Positions 25,565-33,821 of a stretch of 64,000 nucleotides of DNA are shown in pieces (within the stretch, counting starts at the first letter, position 1; every line of letters begins with the position of its first letter). A program made the position numbers and the translations under genes. Below the pieces are notes generated by a model that did no database searches, was not told the origin of the DNA, and worked only from the letters and a program-made list of their open reading frames with translations. The DNA is taken from assembly GCF_004114915.1 (NCBI RefSeq), contig NZ_CP022220.1, forward strand, positions 915,174-979,173, given 5' to 3'. Origin of the DNA: Bradyrhizobium guangxiense. GTDB taxonomy: Bacteria; Pseudomonadota; Alphaproteobacteria; Rhizobiales; Xanthobacteraceae.

Positions 25565-27373
25565 TTAGGCAACAGCTTTCAGCTCCTCAATGACGCGGAT
25601 CAGCTGCGCCGCAGGCTGGGGGTAAGCGATGAAGTAGCCTTGGGCTTGCGTGCAGCGTTGGTCACCAAGAATCCTAAGCTGCTCAGCTGTCTCAACCCCC
25701 TCAGCGACAATGGTCATGTCCAAGGCTTGCCCCAACTCGGAAATTGCCCTGACAATCGCCGCCGCGCTCGTCTCGCGGCTGAGATCCTGCACAAAGGATC
25801 GGTCGATCTTGATCTTGTCCAATGGGAAGCTCCGCAGATAGCTCAATGCGGAGTAGCCTGTGCCGAAGTCATCTATGGCGATGTGAACTCCTAGCACCCG
25901 CAACCTATTGAGAATGTCGCGCGTGATCTCTTCGTCGTGCAGCAGAATGCTCTCGGTAATCTCCAGTTCGAGACGAGACCCATGCAAGCCCGCAGCAGCC
26001 AGGGCGCGGGTCACGGACAGTTCCAAGGCTCCGCGCCTGAATTGAACAGACGACAGATTGACCGCAACTCTTACGTCTTGCGGCCATGATGCGGCATCGC
26101 GGCAGGCCTGCTGAAGCACCCAATCACCAATCGGAACGATGAGCCCTGTCTCTTCGGCGAGGGGAATAAAGGTCGTAGGGGGTATCGTCCCTTTTTGCGG
26201 ATGATGCCAGCGTAAGAGCGCTTCGAACGTGACAATCTGCTTGGATTCGATATTCACGATGGGCTGATAAAACAGTTCGAACTCAGATCGTTGCAAAGCC
26301 TGGCGAAGGTCTACCTCGAGCTGCAGGCGCTCTTGCAAACGGACGTTCATTTCGTTCTGGAATATTCGATAGGTGCCGCGTCCATCGGACTTTGCCTGAT
26401 AGAGCGCCACATCGGCATTCTTAATCACTTCGTCTGTTCCGTTTTCGGAGCATGCCGTGATATTTATGCCAATGCTCGTGCCAATCATCACCCGGTGTTC
26501 ATCGAGGAAGTAGGGTTCGCCAATGGATGCGAGGATTCTCTCAGCGAGGCTGCTGGCGTCCTCAGGATCGGCGGCATCAACCCGCAGAATCGCGAACTCG
26601 TCCCCGCCAAGCCGAGCGACGAGGTCTGTCGTCTTGGCGCAAGATTTCAATCGCTGCGCCACCTCAAGCAGCAGGGCATCGCCAACGCCATGTCCAAGCG
26701 TATCATTGACGCTTTTGAAGCCATCAAGGTCCAGACACAAAATCGCAATGCGCTTGTGCCGCCCTCGTGTTCCAACCGCGCGCTCCACAAGCTCGTGAAA
26801 GCTGCGCCGGTTGGCCAGTCTTGTGAGGGGATCGTGGGCCGCCAGAAATGCAATTTGCGCCTCGTGCAGCTTGCGCTCGGTCACATTCCGGCAGGTGCCT
26901 CGATAACCCTGGAATTTACCCCTCGCAAATGTCGGATTGCCGTTGATCTCCAGCCAAAGCTCGTCCCCCGCACGTCCGTCCAAGCAGATTTCGAACCCCC
27001 GAAATGGCTTTCGATTGGAAAGAGCCTGCAGATATTCGATCCAGGATTTGCTCGCGAGCGGATTGATCCCCAAGGCCTCCGCCAACTTGATTCCAATTTG
27101 GCCGGCCGGCAGCCCGAGGTCTTCCTTGCCGCTTGTAATCGTCAGCTGGTCATCGGTTTCCCAGACGACCTCCGAAGAGGTATCAAGGAAATCGCTCAGG
27201 CGTTTGAGCTCGCGCCTCAAACGGTCATTGTCCAATCTAAGCTGCTCGAGCGGGCCGGCTTCGCCAGAGCGACATGATTCTAGCGGGCTAGGCTTTGCTG
27301 CAGTCAACCAACAGCGGACATCGTTCATGCAGCTTGCAAGCGCCGCCGCGATAAAGTTGACCGGAAATGCCAT
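25565..27373 (-). CDS. PAS-GGDEF-EAL cyclic-di-GMP signalling protein
   Basis: A protein of about 602 residues with an N-terminal coiled-coil-like segment (LEQLRLDNDRLRRELKRLSDFLD), a PAS sensor, a GGDEF domain with intact LGGDEF and an EAL domain with EALLRW, DDFGTGYSALSYL and EGVET. Both catalytic signatures look active. The allosteric I-site before GGDEF reads KTTD instead of RxxD, so product inhibition may be lost. No membrane segment is clear. The frame is open to 27475; I used 27373 because GGGGGCAG lies before it, while 27328 is also possible. It is divergent from the hydrogenase activator gene; a functional link is not established. Confidence 0.85.
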   Translation of the reverse strand: MAFPVNFIAAALASCMNDVRCWLTAAKPSPLESCRSGEAGPLEQLRLDNDRLRRELKRLSDFLDTSSEVVWETDDQLTITSGKEDLGLPAGQIGIKLAEALGINPLASKSWIEYLQALSNRKPFRGFEICLDGRAGDELWLEINGNPTFARGKFQGYRGTCRNVTERKLHEAQIAFLAAHDPLTRLANRRSFHELVERAVGTRGRHKRIAILCLDLDGFKSVNDTLGHGVGDALLLEVAQRLKSCAKTTDLVARLGGDEFAILRVDAADPEDASSLAERILASIGEPYFLDEHRVMIGTSIGINITACSENGTDEVIKNADVALYQAKSDGRGTYRIFQNEMNVRLQERLQLEVDLRQALQRSEFELFYQPIVNIESKQIVTFEALLRWHHPQKGTIPPTTFIPLAEETGLIVPIGDWVLQQACRDAASWPQDVRVAVNLSSVQFRRGALELSVTRALAAAGLHGSRLELEITESILLHDEEITRDILNRLRVLGVHIAIDDFGTGYSALSYLRSFPLDKIKIDRSFVQDLSRETSAAAIVRAISELGQALDMTIVAEGVETAEQLRILGDQRCTQAQGYFIAYPQPAAQLIRVIEELKAVA

Positions 27374-27571
27374 TTGCACTGCCCCCAAACAGCGAGGCCG
27401 CGATAGTAAGTGGGGGAAGCTGCGAAAAGGTTGCCGGCCTTTGGGGAATTGCGGCGGGGGTAATTGCGGGTTCACGGACCTGCCGAACCACTATGGACAG
27501 CGCAAGCCTCGCGAAGTTGATTTATCTTGCAGATATTGCTAACCTGCTTTGCATTTTGGAAAGAATGTTGC

Positions 27572-29014
27572 ATGCGCGACCTGCAAACAGTGCTGATCAT
27601 CGCGCGGAGCGGCCCTGAATGGGCTGCCATCGCAGACACCTTGTCAGACCAATACGACTACCGCGTTCTTTCCGCCGATTCGGTCGAAAATGCGAGGGCA
27701 TCCCTGGCCGACGCCCAAGTAGACATTGCTCTCGTCGAGTATGGCGAAGGCAAAGGTCTGAAGTTCCTCGTTGATCTACGAGTATCTCATCCTGACGTGA
27801 TCCGCATCCTGGCGCTCGAGGCCAAGACCGAGATCGGCCAACGGGAAATGGCGCCCGCCGGCATCTATCAGCTCATCCGTAAGCCGCTGGACGCCAACCA
27901 GATTGGACTTATGGTGGAGCGTGGCCTTGAGGCCCGTGAACTTGCCCGTCGACATCGCCTTCTTACACGAGAGTTCAAATTTCCAGCGAATGCCACAGGC
28001 ATTCACGCAAGGCCCATTCTGCCGATGCAGCCGGAGAGCCGCCGTTTCGAAAAGCTCGTCTACGTCAGTGAAAAACTACACAACCTCAGCGAGCTCGCGC
28101 GAAAAGCAGCCAAAACGGAGCTGCCTATCTTGATTCAGGGGGCAACGGGGACGGGCAAAGAGCTTCTCGCTCGCGCCATTCATTACAACTCTGGCCGCCG
28201 CGACAGCCCGTTGCTGGTCCAAAACTGCGGGGGGATGTCCGATGAGCTCTTACAATCCGAGCTCTTTGGGCACAAGCGCGGCGCTTTTACGGGCGCTGTC
28301 TCAGACCGGCTGGGCCTTTTTCGCGCCGCGGACCGGGGAACGGTATTCCTCGATGAAATATCCGAGGTGTCTTCATCTTTTCAGGTGAGCCTGCTTCGTT
28401 TCCTGCAGGAGGGAGAGGTCAAGCCGCTCGGCTCCGACAAGATCGTCACCAGCAATGTCCGCATTATCGCTGCCTCCAACCGTCCTCTCCGCGCGTTGGT
28501 CGCCGCGGGCAAATTCCGACAGGATCTCTATTTCCGCCTGCGGGGATTCGAGCTGGAAGTTCCCTCGCTGAGTGATCGCCGAGAGGATATCCCGGTGCTA
28601 GCGGAGTTCTTTGCCGCCAAGCACAGCGAGGCGATGGGGCGCAAGATCCTTGGAATTTCTGCAGCCGTTCTCGAAAAGCTCTCCGCTTACGACTTTCCGG
28701 GAAACGTTCGAGAACTTGAGAACGAAATCCGCCGCATGGTGTCACTGACGGAGGAGGGGGAGTACGTCACCACCACGCACATGTCGCCCGCTATATTGGC
28801 GGCCCCGCCGCGCTCCCGCTTCAAGTCAGCCGGCGGGTACGAGCTGCGGGGCACCACCTTGAAAGAAAAGGTCGAATGCCTCGAAAAGCAAGTTGTCGCC
28901 GAAGTGCTGTCGCGGCATCGGTGGAATCAAAGCAAGGCTGCGAACGAACTTGGACTCTCGCGCGTTGGACTTTCCAACAAGATCAAGCGCTATAGCCTCG
29001 ATGAGGCAGAGTGA
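27572..29014 (+). CDS. hoxA: NtrC-family sigma-54 activator, HoxA/HupR-like, with degenerate receiver
   Basis: A 480-residue activator: receiver-like domain (1-120), AAA+ domain with Walker A GATGTGKE, the sigma-54 contact loop GAFTGA and FLDEISE, then a Fis-type helix-turn-helix (NQSKAANELGLSRVGLSNKIKRY). It resembles HoxA/HupR hydrogenase activators. The receiver lacks the acidic pair and has Glu56 (ALVEYG) where the phosphoacceptor Asp should be, while the conserved Lys-Pro (RKPLD) remains. HoxA/HupR are known to work unphosphorylated, so this fits a kinase-independent activator; Glu as a phosphomimic is inference. No HupT kinase or H2-sensor genes are present. A sigma-54 promoter lies before the hydrogenase genes 0.6 kb downstream. 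Confidence 0.85.
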   Translation: MRDLQTVLIIARSGPEWAAIADTLSDQYDYRVLSADSVENARASLADAQVDIALVEYGEGKGLKFLVDLRVSHPDVIRILALEAKTEIGQREMAPAGIYQLIRKPLDANQIGLMVERGLEARELARRHRLLTREFKFPANATGIHARPILPMQPESRRFEKLVYVSEKLHNLSELARKAAKTELPILIQGATGTGKELLARAIHYNSGRRDSPLLVQNCGGMSDELLQSELFGHKRGAFTGAVSDRLGLFRAADRGTVFLDEISEVSSSFQVSLLRFLQEGEVKPLGSDKIVTSNVRIIAASNRPLRALVAAGKFRQDLYFRLRGFELEVPSLSDRREDIPVLAEFFAAKHSEAMGRKILGISAAVLEKLSAYDFPGNVRELENEIRRMVSLTEEGEYVTTTHMSPAILAAPPRSRFKSAGGYELRGTTLKEKVECLEKQVVAEVLSRHRWNQSKAANELGLSRVGLSNKIKRYSLDEAE

Positions 29015-29265
29015 GACAGCCGATGGTACGCAACGAAGATCAGTTTAAGAGGGATCCCTCACCCAACCTGGTGCGCTTCCCCCAGTCGCGAGTTTCGCCT
29101 GCTCGCAGGACGCCAGCAAAGGATCTCGGGCTGAGCCTGCTTTCCAGAAGGCTCGGTCTGCCGGAGCGCCAATTGACTGGACATTGGTGCAGCCGCTGCG
29201 AGGGCATCTGGTACGGTTATCTGCTCGAGGTCGATTGTCCTGCATGTGGCAATCGTCACGGCTGA
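29011..29265 (+). CDS. Small zinc-ribbon-like protein
   Basis: An 84-residue protein whose C-terminal 30 residues carry two CxxC knuckles: HWCSRCEGIWYGY and VDCPACGNRHG, typical of a zinc ribbon. The N-terminal half is basic and Pro/Ser-rich. Its GTG overlaps the activator stop (GTGA); an ATG at 29023 is the alternative start. Coupling to the hydrogenase activator suggests an accessory regulatory or maturation role, but I do not recognise the family. Confidence 0.6.
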   Translation: MRQPMVRNEDQFKRDPSPNLVRFPQSRVSPARRTPAKDLGLSLLSRRLGLPERQLTGHWCSRCEGIWYGYLLEVDCPACGNRHG

Positions 29266-29424
29266 GTACCGCTGCTCGTCTTCAAAAAATCAGCACCGAA
29301 CGAGCGATACTTCAGCCTGCCTCAGGGAAGGAGCTTTGGGCACCGTCACCCCGTAACAAGGACTAATGCCAACCCTTGCAATATTTGATGCGCTGCAACG
29401 ATCATTGCTTACATTGACAAGCTG

Positions 29425-29448
29425 GTATGCATAGCAAACTTAGTATGC
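29425..29448. promoter_or_regulatory. Direct repeat GTATGC, candidate activator-binding site
   Basis: GTATGC occurs at 29425-29430 and 29443-29448, 18 bases apart, about 100 bases upstream of the sigma-54 promoter, where NtrC-type activators bind. Weak evidence. The rest of 29266-29537 shows no gene. Confidence 0.3.
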
Positions 29449-29537
29449 GCGGCGTCACACACCGTAGATCGCCCTGCGAAGTCAGCTGACGCTTAGAATC
29501 CTTGAGCTTTTTGAAAATTGCAAGGTACGAGCCGCTC

Positions 29538-29551
29538 GGCATGGTCCTTGC
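29538..29551 (+). promoter_or_regulatory. Sigma-54 (RpoN) -24/-12 promoter of the hydrogenase operon
   Basis: GGCATGGTCCTTGC has the invariant GG (29538-29539) and GC (29550-29551) separated by ten bases, and a TTGC -12 element; consensus is TGGCAC-N5-TTGC. Transcription would start near 29563, leaving a 45-base leader to hupS. The HoxA/HupR-like activator encoded just upstream carries GAFTGA, which supports this call. Confidence 0.7.
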
Positions 29552-29607
29552 TACCTCCTTCCGACAAAGATGCCATGCCAGCGCGTCTGATTTGGTGGAG
29601 GAAATAG

Positions 29608-30570
29608 ATGACTAATCTTCTTTGGCTCCAGGGGGGAGCGTGCTCCGGCAACACGATGTCGTTTCTCAATGCCGAGGAGCCAAGCGCCTGTGATCTCGTC
29701 ACAGATTTCGGCATCAACGTCCTATGGCACCCATCGCTCGGCCTTGAGCTCGGCGAGAATCTGAAGAAGCTTCTCAACGCGCTGACATCAGGACAGATGC
29801 CGCTCGATATTTTCGTGTTCGAGGGCACGGTGGTCAACGCGCCGAATGGCACTGGCGAATGGAATCGCTTTGCGGGCCGCCCGATGAAAGATTGGGTCAC
29901 CGATCTTGCCAAGGTCGCCGGCTATACTGTCGCGATTGGCGACTGTGCAACATATGGCGGTATTCCCGCGACTGCTCCCAATCCGTCAGAAAGCCAAGGA
30001 CTACAATTTCTCAAACGTCAGCAAGGTGGCTATCTCGGCACAAGCTACCGATCAAAGGCAGGCTTGCCCGTCATCAACATACCGGGATGCCCAGCCCATC
30101 CGGATTGGATCACGCAAATTGTCGTCGCGGTGGCGACCGGCAGAGGTGCTGAACTCTCGCTCGACGAGTTTCAACGCCCAAAGACGTTTTTCACGAGCTT
30201 CACCCAGACCGGCTGTACGCGGAACATGCATTTTGCCTATAAGGTCTCAGCCACGGAATATGGCCAGCGAAAGGGGTGCCTGTTCTACGATCTCGGCTGC
30301 CGTGGACCGATGACGCATTCACCCTGCAACCGCATTCTCTGGAATCGGCAATCGTCGAAGACCCGAGCAGGCATGCCGTGCATGGGCTGTACCGAGCCGG
30401 AATTTCCGTTCTTTGAGCTGGCCCCCGGGACGGTATTCAAGACCCAGACTCTGATGGGCGTGCCCAAGGATCTGCCGTCCGGCGTTGACAAAGCCGGTTA
30501 CGTCAAGCTGACCGCGGCCGCGAAAGCCGCCTCACCAGCATGGGCCGAGGAAGACATCTTCGTCGTCTGA
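29608..30570 (+). CDS. hupS: Group 2a [NiFe] hydrogenase small subunit
   Basis: A 320-residue Fe-S subunit without a Tat signal, so the enzyme stays on the cytoplasmic side. Cluster-binding stretches are GGACSGN (12-15), GDCATYGG, PGCPAHPDW, TGCTRN, KGCLFYDLGCRGPMTHSPCN and MPCMGCTEPEFPF. In the first, only Cys12 is present and the usual second proximal cysteine is Asn15. Length, lack of signal and the ending AEEDIFVV closely match cyanobacterial HupS and mycobacterial Huc small subunits (group 2a). Huc is known to carry three [3Fe-4S] clusters and to oxidise trace H2 in air. GGAGG precedes the ATG. Electrons probably pass to a quinone or to the accessory Fe-S proteins encoded downstream. Confidence 0.93.
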   Translation: MTNLLWLQGGACSGNTMSFLNAEEPSACDLVTDFGINVLWHPSLGLELGENLKKLLNALTSGQMPLDIFVFEGTVVNAPNGTGEWNRFAGRPMKDWVTDLAKVAGYTVAIGDCATYGGIPATAPNPSESQGLQFLKRQQGGYLGTSYRSKAGLPVINIPGCPAHPDWITQIVVAVATGRGAELSLDEFQRPKTFFTSFTQTGCTRNMHFAYKVSATEYGQRKGCLFYDLGCRGPMTHSPCNRILWNRQSSKTRAGMPCMGCTEPEFPFFELAPGTVFKTQTLMGVPKDLPSGVDKAGYVKLTAAAKAASPAWAEEDIFVV

Positions 30571-30627
30571 CGAGTGTCCTGCTCACAGACCTGTCGCTCA
30601 ACCATCAGTCATCAGGAACCGATTCAC

Positions 30628-32226
30628 ATGCCAAGCGCAGTGCAAACTCTGGACATTTCGCCGGTCGGCCGGGTCGAAGGCGATCTCGACGTGCGTGTCA
30701 ACATCCAGGATGGGGTCGTGGTCGACGCCTGGACCCAAGCGGAGCTGTTTCGCGGTTTCGAAATCATTCTGCGTGACAAGGATCCCCAAGCCGGCCTCGT
30801 TGTCACACCGCGCGCCTGCGGCATTTGCGGCGCCTCGCATCTGACCTGCGCCGCATGGGCGCTCGATACGGCCTGGCAGACCGAGGTGCCACGCAACGCC
30901 ATCCTGGCCCGAAATCTCGGCCAGCTCGTCGAGAGTCTGCAGAGCCTTCCGCGCCATCACTACGGGCTCTTCATGATCGACTACACTCACAAGAATTATT
31001 CGAGCTCGAAATATTATAAAGAGGCGGTGAGGCGCTACGCTCCCTTCACCGGCGCAAATTACGAAATCGGCGTGACGATTTCTGGCAAGCCCGTCGAAAT
31101 CTATGCTCTGCTGGGCGGGCAATGGCCCCACTCGAGCTACATGGTACCGGGCGGGGTGATGTGTGCCCCGACGCTCACCGACGTGACGCGCGCCTGGTCG
31201 ATCCTCGAGTATTTCCGCCGCGAATGGATGGAAAAGATATGGCTAGGCTGCTCGCTCGAGCGGTACGAACAAATCAAAAGCTATGACGATTTCATGGCCT
31301 GGCTTGATGAAACGCCGCACCACGCCAATTCTGATCTGGGCATGTTCTGGCGGATGAGCATCGATTGCGGCATGGACAAGTATGGTCAAGGTCACGGCCG
31401 CTTCGTGTCCTGGGGATACCTTCCCCACGAGGACAAGTATCAGAAACCGACGATCGAAGGCCGCAACGCCGCGGTCATCATGAAGAGCGGCGTCTACGAT
31501 GGCCGTAGCGATACGTTCAAGCTCATGGACCAGAACTTTACGCGCGAAGACACAGCCCATGCTTGGTACGATGAGCCGGGTGGGCTGCATCCGTTTGACC
31601 GCAAGACTGTACCGACCCAGAAGAACGCCGTCGACATGGGTGGAAAGTATTCCTGGGCCACCGCCGTGTGTCACGATGAAAGCGGCCGGCTCGAAGCTGG
31701 GCCGCTATCGCGGCAGCTGATCGCAGGCGGCAAGCACGGCGAGAGCTGGCAACATTACGATCCGCTGGTCCTTGATATGTACAAGAAGCTGGGGGGCGCC
31801 AGCGTCATGCTCAGGCACTTCGCCCGCATGCACGAAGGTGTCAAGTTATACCGGCAAGCTGAACACGCGCTTCGTGAGTTTCGGCTGAACGACCCGTGGT
31901 ATATCAAGCCCAACGAGCGCGACGGGCGCGGCTGGGGCGCCACAGAGGCAATCCGAGGAGCGCTGTGCCATTGGATCGACGTCAAGGACGGCAAGATCAA
32001 GAACTACCAGATCATTGCGCCGACTACCTGGAATGTTGGACCGCGGGCGGCGGACGGCACCCGAGGACCGATGGAGCAGGCCTTGATCGGCTCGCCTATC
32101 AAGGATCCGAGCGATCCCGTTGAAGTCGGCCATGTCTGCCGCTCCTATGATTCGTGCTTGGTTTGCACGGTCCACGCGCACGACGCAAAGACAGGAGAGG
32201 AACTGGCGCGCTTTAGAACAGCCTGA
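30628..32226 (+). CDS. hupL: Group 2a [NiFe] hydrogenase large subunit
   Basis: A 532-residue catalytic subunit. Nickel ligands are Cys64 and Cys67 in the L1 motif RACGICGASH and Cys510 and Cys513 in the L2 motif DSCLVCTVH (Ser509 replaces the usual Pro). The maturation protease should cut after His516 and release a 16-residue tail ending FRTA. The start at 30628 is preferred over an in-frame start at 30574, which has no homologous N-terminus. It forms a heterodimer with HupS and splits H2. It is 57 bases from hupS and belongs to the same operon. Confidence 0.93.
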   Translation: MPSAVQTLDISPVGRVEGDLDVRVNIQDGVVVDAWTQAELFRGFEIILRDKDPQAGLVVTPRACGICGASHLTCAAWALDTAWQTEVPRNAILARNLGQLVESLQSLPRHHYGLFMIDYTHKNYSSSKYYKEAVRRYAPFTGANYEIGVTISGKPVEIYALLGGQWPHSSYMVPGGVMCAPTLTDVTRAWSILEYFRREWMEKIWLGCSLERYEQIKSYDDFMAWLDETPHHANSDLGMFWRMSIDCGMDKYGQGHGRFVSWGYLPHEDKYQKPTIEGRNAAVIMKSGVYDGRSDTFKLMDQNFTREDTAHAWYDEPGGLHPFDRKTVPTQKNAVDMGGKYSWATAVCHDESGRLEAGPLSRQLIAGGKHGESWQHYDPLVLDMYKKLGGASVMLRHFARMHEGVKLYRQAEHALREFRLNDPWYIKPNERDGRGWGATEAIRGALCHWIDVKDGKIKNYQIIAPTTWNVGPRAADGTRGPMEQALIGSPIKDPSDPVEVGHVCRSYDSCLVCTVHAHDAKTGEELARFRTA

Positions 32227-32333
32227 CCGCAAACTCGCTCGAGTCACTGGATTGCATCAACAGGCTTCGTTTGGTCATTCTCGCAGGCCGAGCGAACCAC
32301 GGTGGATCACTACGTCAAAAGGCGCGTCGCACA

Positions 32334-32645
32334 ATGGCGTCCGAAAACGGGGCTACCCTGAAAGCCATCGCCGATATGCTTGCGGATGGGCTCGAAACGC
32401 AAGTCGAGCCCTTTCCCGAGACGGACAAGGAATTTGCGGAAATTTTGCTGCAGCTGCGTCAGCTCGATACGAAGGACCTCAAGGCCAAACTCGTGATCTC
32501 GGGGTTCCTCGACCATCCTTACGGACCTGACAGGCAACGCTGCCTGGAATGCATGTACTATCTCGTGCACCGCAAATGGTGCGATCTGCCAGAGCTGTCT
32601 GTGCCTGTCGAGCCGGACTGGTGGTGCCGGCTATGGCGCATCTAG
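32334..32645 (+). CDS. Small four-cysteine protein, HiPIP-like (first of tandem pair)
   Basis: A 103-residue protein: helical N-terminal half, then a C-terminal block with Cys70, Cys73, Cys83 and Cys98 (CLECMYY...WCDLPEL...DWWCRLW). The order CxxC-aromatic, Cys-x-LP/F, Trp-x0-Cys-x-x-Trp resembles high-potential iron-sulfur proteins (CxxC...C..LFPG...GWC..W), though the gap between the second and third Cys is shorter than in classical HiPIPs. No signal peptide. About 45 percent of positions match the next gene, so they are a tandem duplicate. Likely a [4Fe-4S] electron carrier for the hydrogenase; zinc binding is the alternative. Confidence 0.6.
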   Translation: MASENGATLKAIADMLADGLETQVEPFPETDKEFAEILLQLRQLDTKDLKAKLVISGFLDHPYGPDRQRCLECMYYLVHRKWCDLPELSVPVEPDWWCRLWRI

Positions 32646-32667
32646 CTTCTCACCCGAGGCGCTCGTC

Positions 32668-32985
32668 ATGGCCTCCGCCAGCGATGAAAGCTTACGTTCC
32701 CGCATCATCGGTCTCCTGACCTCTGGTCTTGCCACGGACGTGTATCCGCGCGCAGACAGCCATGAGCAAGTTCAGCGGCTTGTCTGCGACCTTCGCCTTG
32801 CAGGCGATGATCTGGAGGCTAAGCTCAAGCTCGCGGGGTTTACCTCATATCCGATTGAGCACGCCGGCATTACGCAGCTTTGCGAAACTTGCATGTACTA
32901 CAAGGTGCACCAGCGCTTCTGCGAGCTGCCGGAACTGAATGTGCCGGTCGAACCCGATTGGTCCTGTAAGCTCTGGCGCATCTGA
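32668..32985 (+). CDS. Small four-cysteine protein, HiPIP-like (second of tandem pair)
   Basis: A 105-residue paralogue of the preceding protein with Cys72, Cys75, Cys85 and Cys100. The shared C-terminal frame is CxxCMYY-VH----C-LPEL-VPVEPDW-C-LWRI; the N-terminal halves are more divergent but keep LxxGLxTxxxP and LxxxDLxAKLxxxGF-like patterns. Only 22 bases separate the genes. Retention of two copies suggests a heterodimer or separate electron-transfer partners. Function is inference from cysteine pattern and operon position. Confidence 0.6.
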   Translation: MASASDESLRSRIIGLLTSGLATDVYPRADSHEQVQRLVCDLRLAGDDLEAKLKLAGFTSYPIEHAGITQLCETCMYYKVHQRFCELPELNVPVEPDWSCKLWRI

Positions 32986-33009
32986 TGCGCCTCATGGAAA
33001 GGGCACGCC

Positions 33010-33492
33010 GTGATTGCCGTGGTTGCTTGTGGAAATCCAAATCGTTCCGACGACGGCGCCGGTCTTGCTGTTCTCGGGCAGCTCAAAGATCGGGGGTTCG
33101 GACAGAATGCTGACATTCGTCTGCTCGACGCTGGCACCGACGGGATGGCGGCGATGTTCGCTGCGCGGGGCTGCCGAACGCTGATTATCGTCGATGCCTG
33201 CAGATCCGGCTCCGAGCCGGGCGCAATCTTCGAGGTCCCAGGACACGAATTGACCAAACCTTATGGAGGTGGACTTAATCTGCACGACTTTCGCTGGGAG
33301 CACGCACTTTTCGCCGGAAAGGCGATATTTCGCGATGCGTTTCCCGACGATGTCATCGTATTTCTGATCGAGGCAGAGCAACTCGATCTTGGTCTGTCGC
33401 TATCTTGTCGTGTATCGCAGGCGGTCATGAAGGTCGCCGCTAGGATCGAAGAGTTGCTGCGAACGCCCCAGGAGGCCGTGCCGGTGGGCTGA
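33010..33492 (+). CDS. hupD: Hydrogenase maturation protease (HupD/HybD family)
   Basis: A 160-residue endopeptidase that trims the C-terminus of the large subunit after nickel insertion. The nickel-sensing residues are in GNPNRSDDGAG near the N-terminus, LDAGTDG near residue 38, and IVDACRSG; a conserved His lies in LHDFRWEHAL. The GTG start is supported by GGAAAGG seven bases upstream. Specificity for the adjacent HupL is expected. The stop overlaps the next gene's start (TGATG). Confidence 0.88.
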   Translation: MIAVVACGNPNRSDDGAGLAVLGQLKDRGFGQNADIRLLDAGTDGMAAMFAARGCRTLIIVDACRSGSEPGAIFEVPGHELTKPYGGGLNLHDFRWEHALFAGKAIFRDAFPDDVIVFLIEAEQLDLGLSLSCRVSQAVMKVAARIEELLRTPQEAVPVG

Positions 33493-33800
33493 TGCCAAAT
33501 CTTGCGGTCACCATCAAAGACGGCTCGCTCTACTTTTCTGCCGCGCTCTGCAGACGCTTCTTCGATGGCCTTCAATGCGTCATCCTGCTCCGACGAGACA
33601 ACGATCTTTGCATCCTGCCAGTCCGTCACCAGGCGGGCGGTGGATATCTGTTGAAGATGCGCAACATCGCTGGTGATCGCGTGGTGCATGCACCCGACTT
33701 CTTCAGCGAGCACAATGTCCCGATAGACGTCCGCGAGTTCGCAGCCGAATGGTCCTCCGCTGACCAAGCTCTCATCATCGCGCATGCGTTCGATTTGTAA
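33492..33800 (+). CDS. Unknown 102-residue protein in hydrogenase operon
   Basis: Not recognised. It is coupled to the protease gene by TGATG. The sequence is mixed alpha/beta and soluble, with VTIKDGSLYFSAALCRRFF, VILLRRDNDLCILPVR and LLKMRNIAGDRVVHAPDFF; it has three cysteines but no CxxC. The strand-rich pattern with a central charged turn resembles small regulatory or scaffold folds. Its fixed place inside the operon implies a hydrogenase-specific role such as assembly or partner binding. Confidence 0.7.
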   Translation: MPNLAVTIKDGSLYFSAALCRRFFDGLQCVILLRRDNDLCILPVRHQAGGGYLLKMRNIAGDRVVHAPDFFSEHNVPIDVREFAAEWSSADQALIIAHAFDL

Positions 33801-33821
33801 ACTTTCTTTACATTTCGCTTA

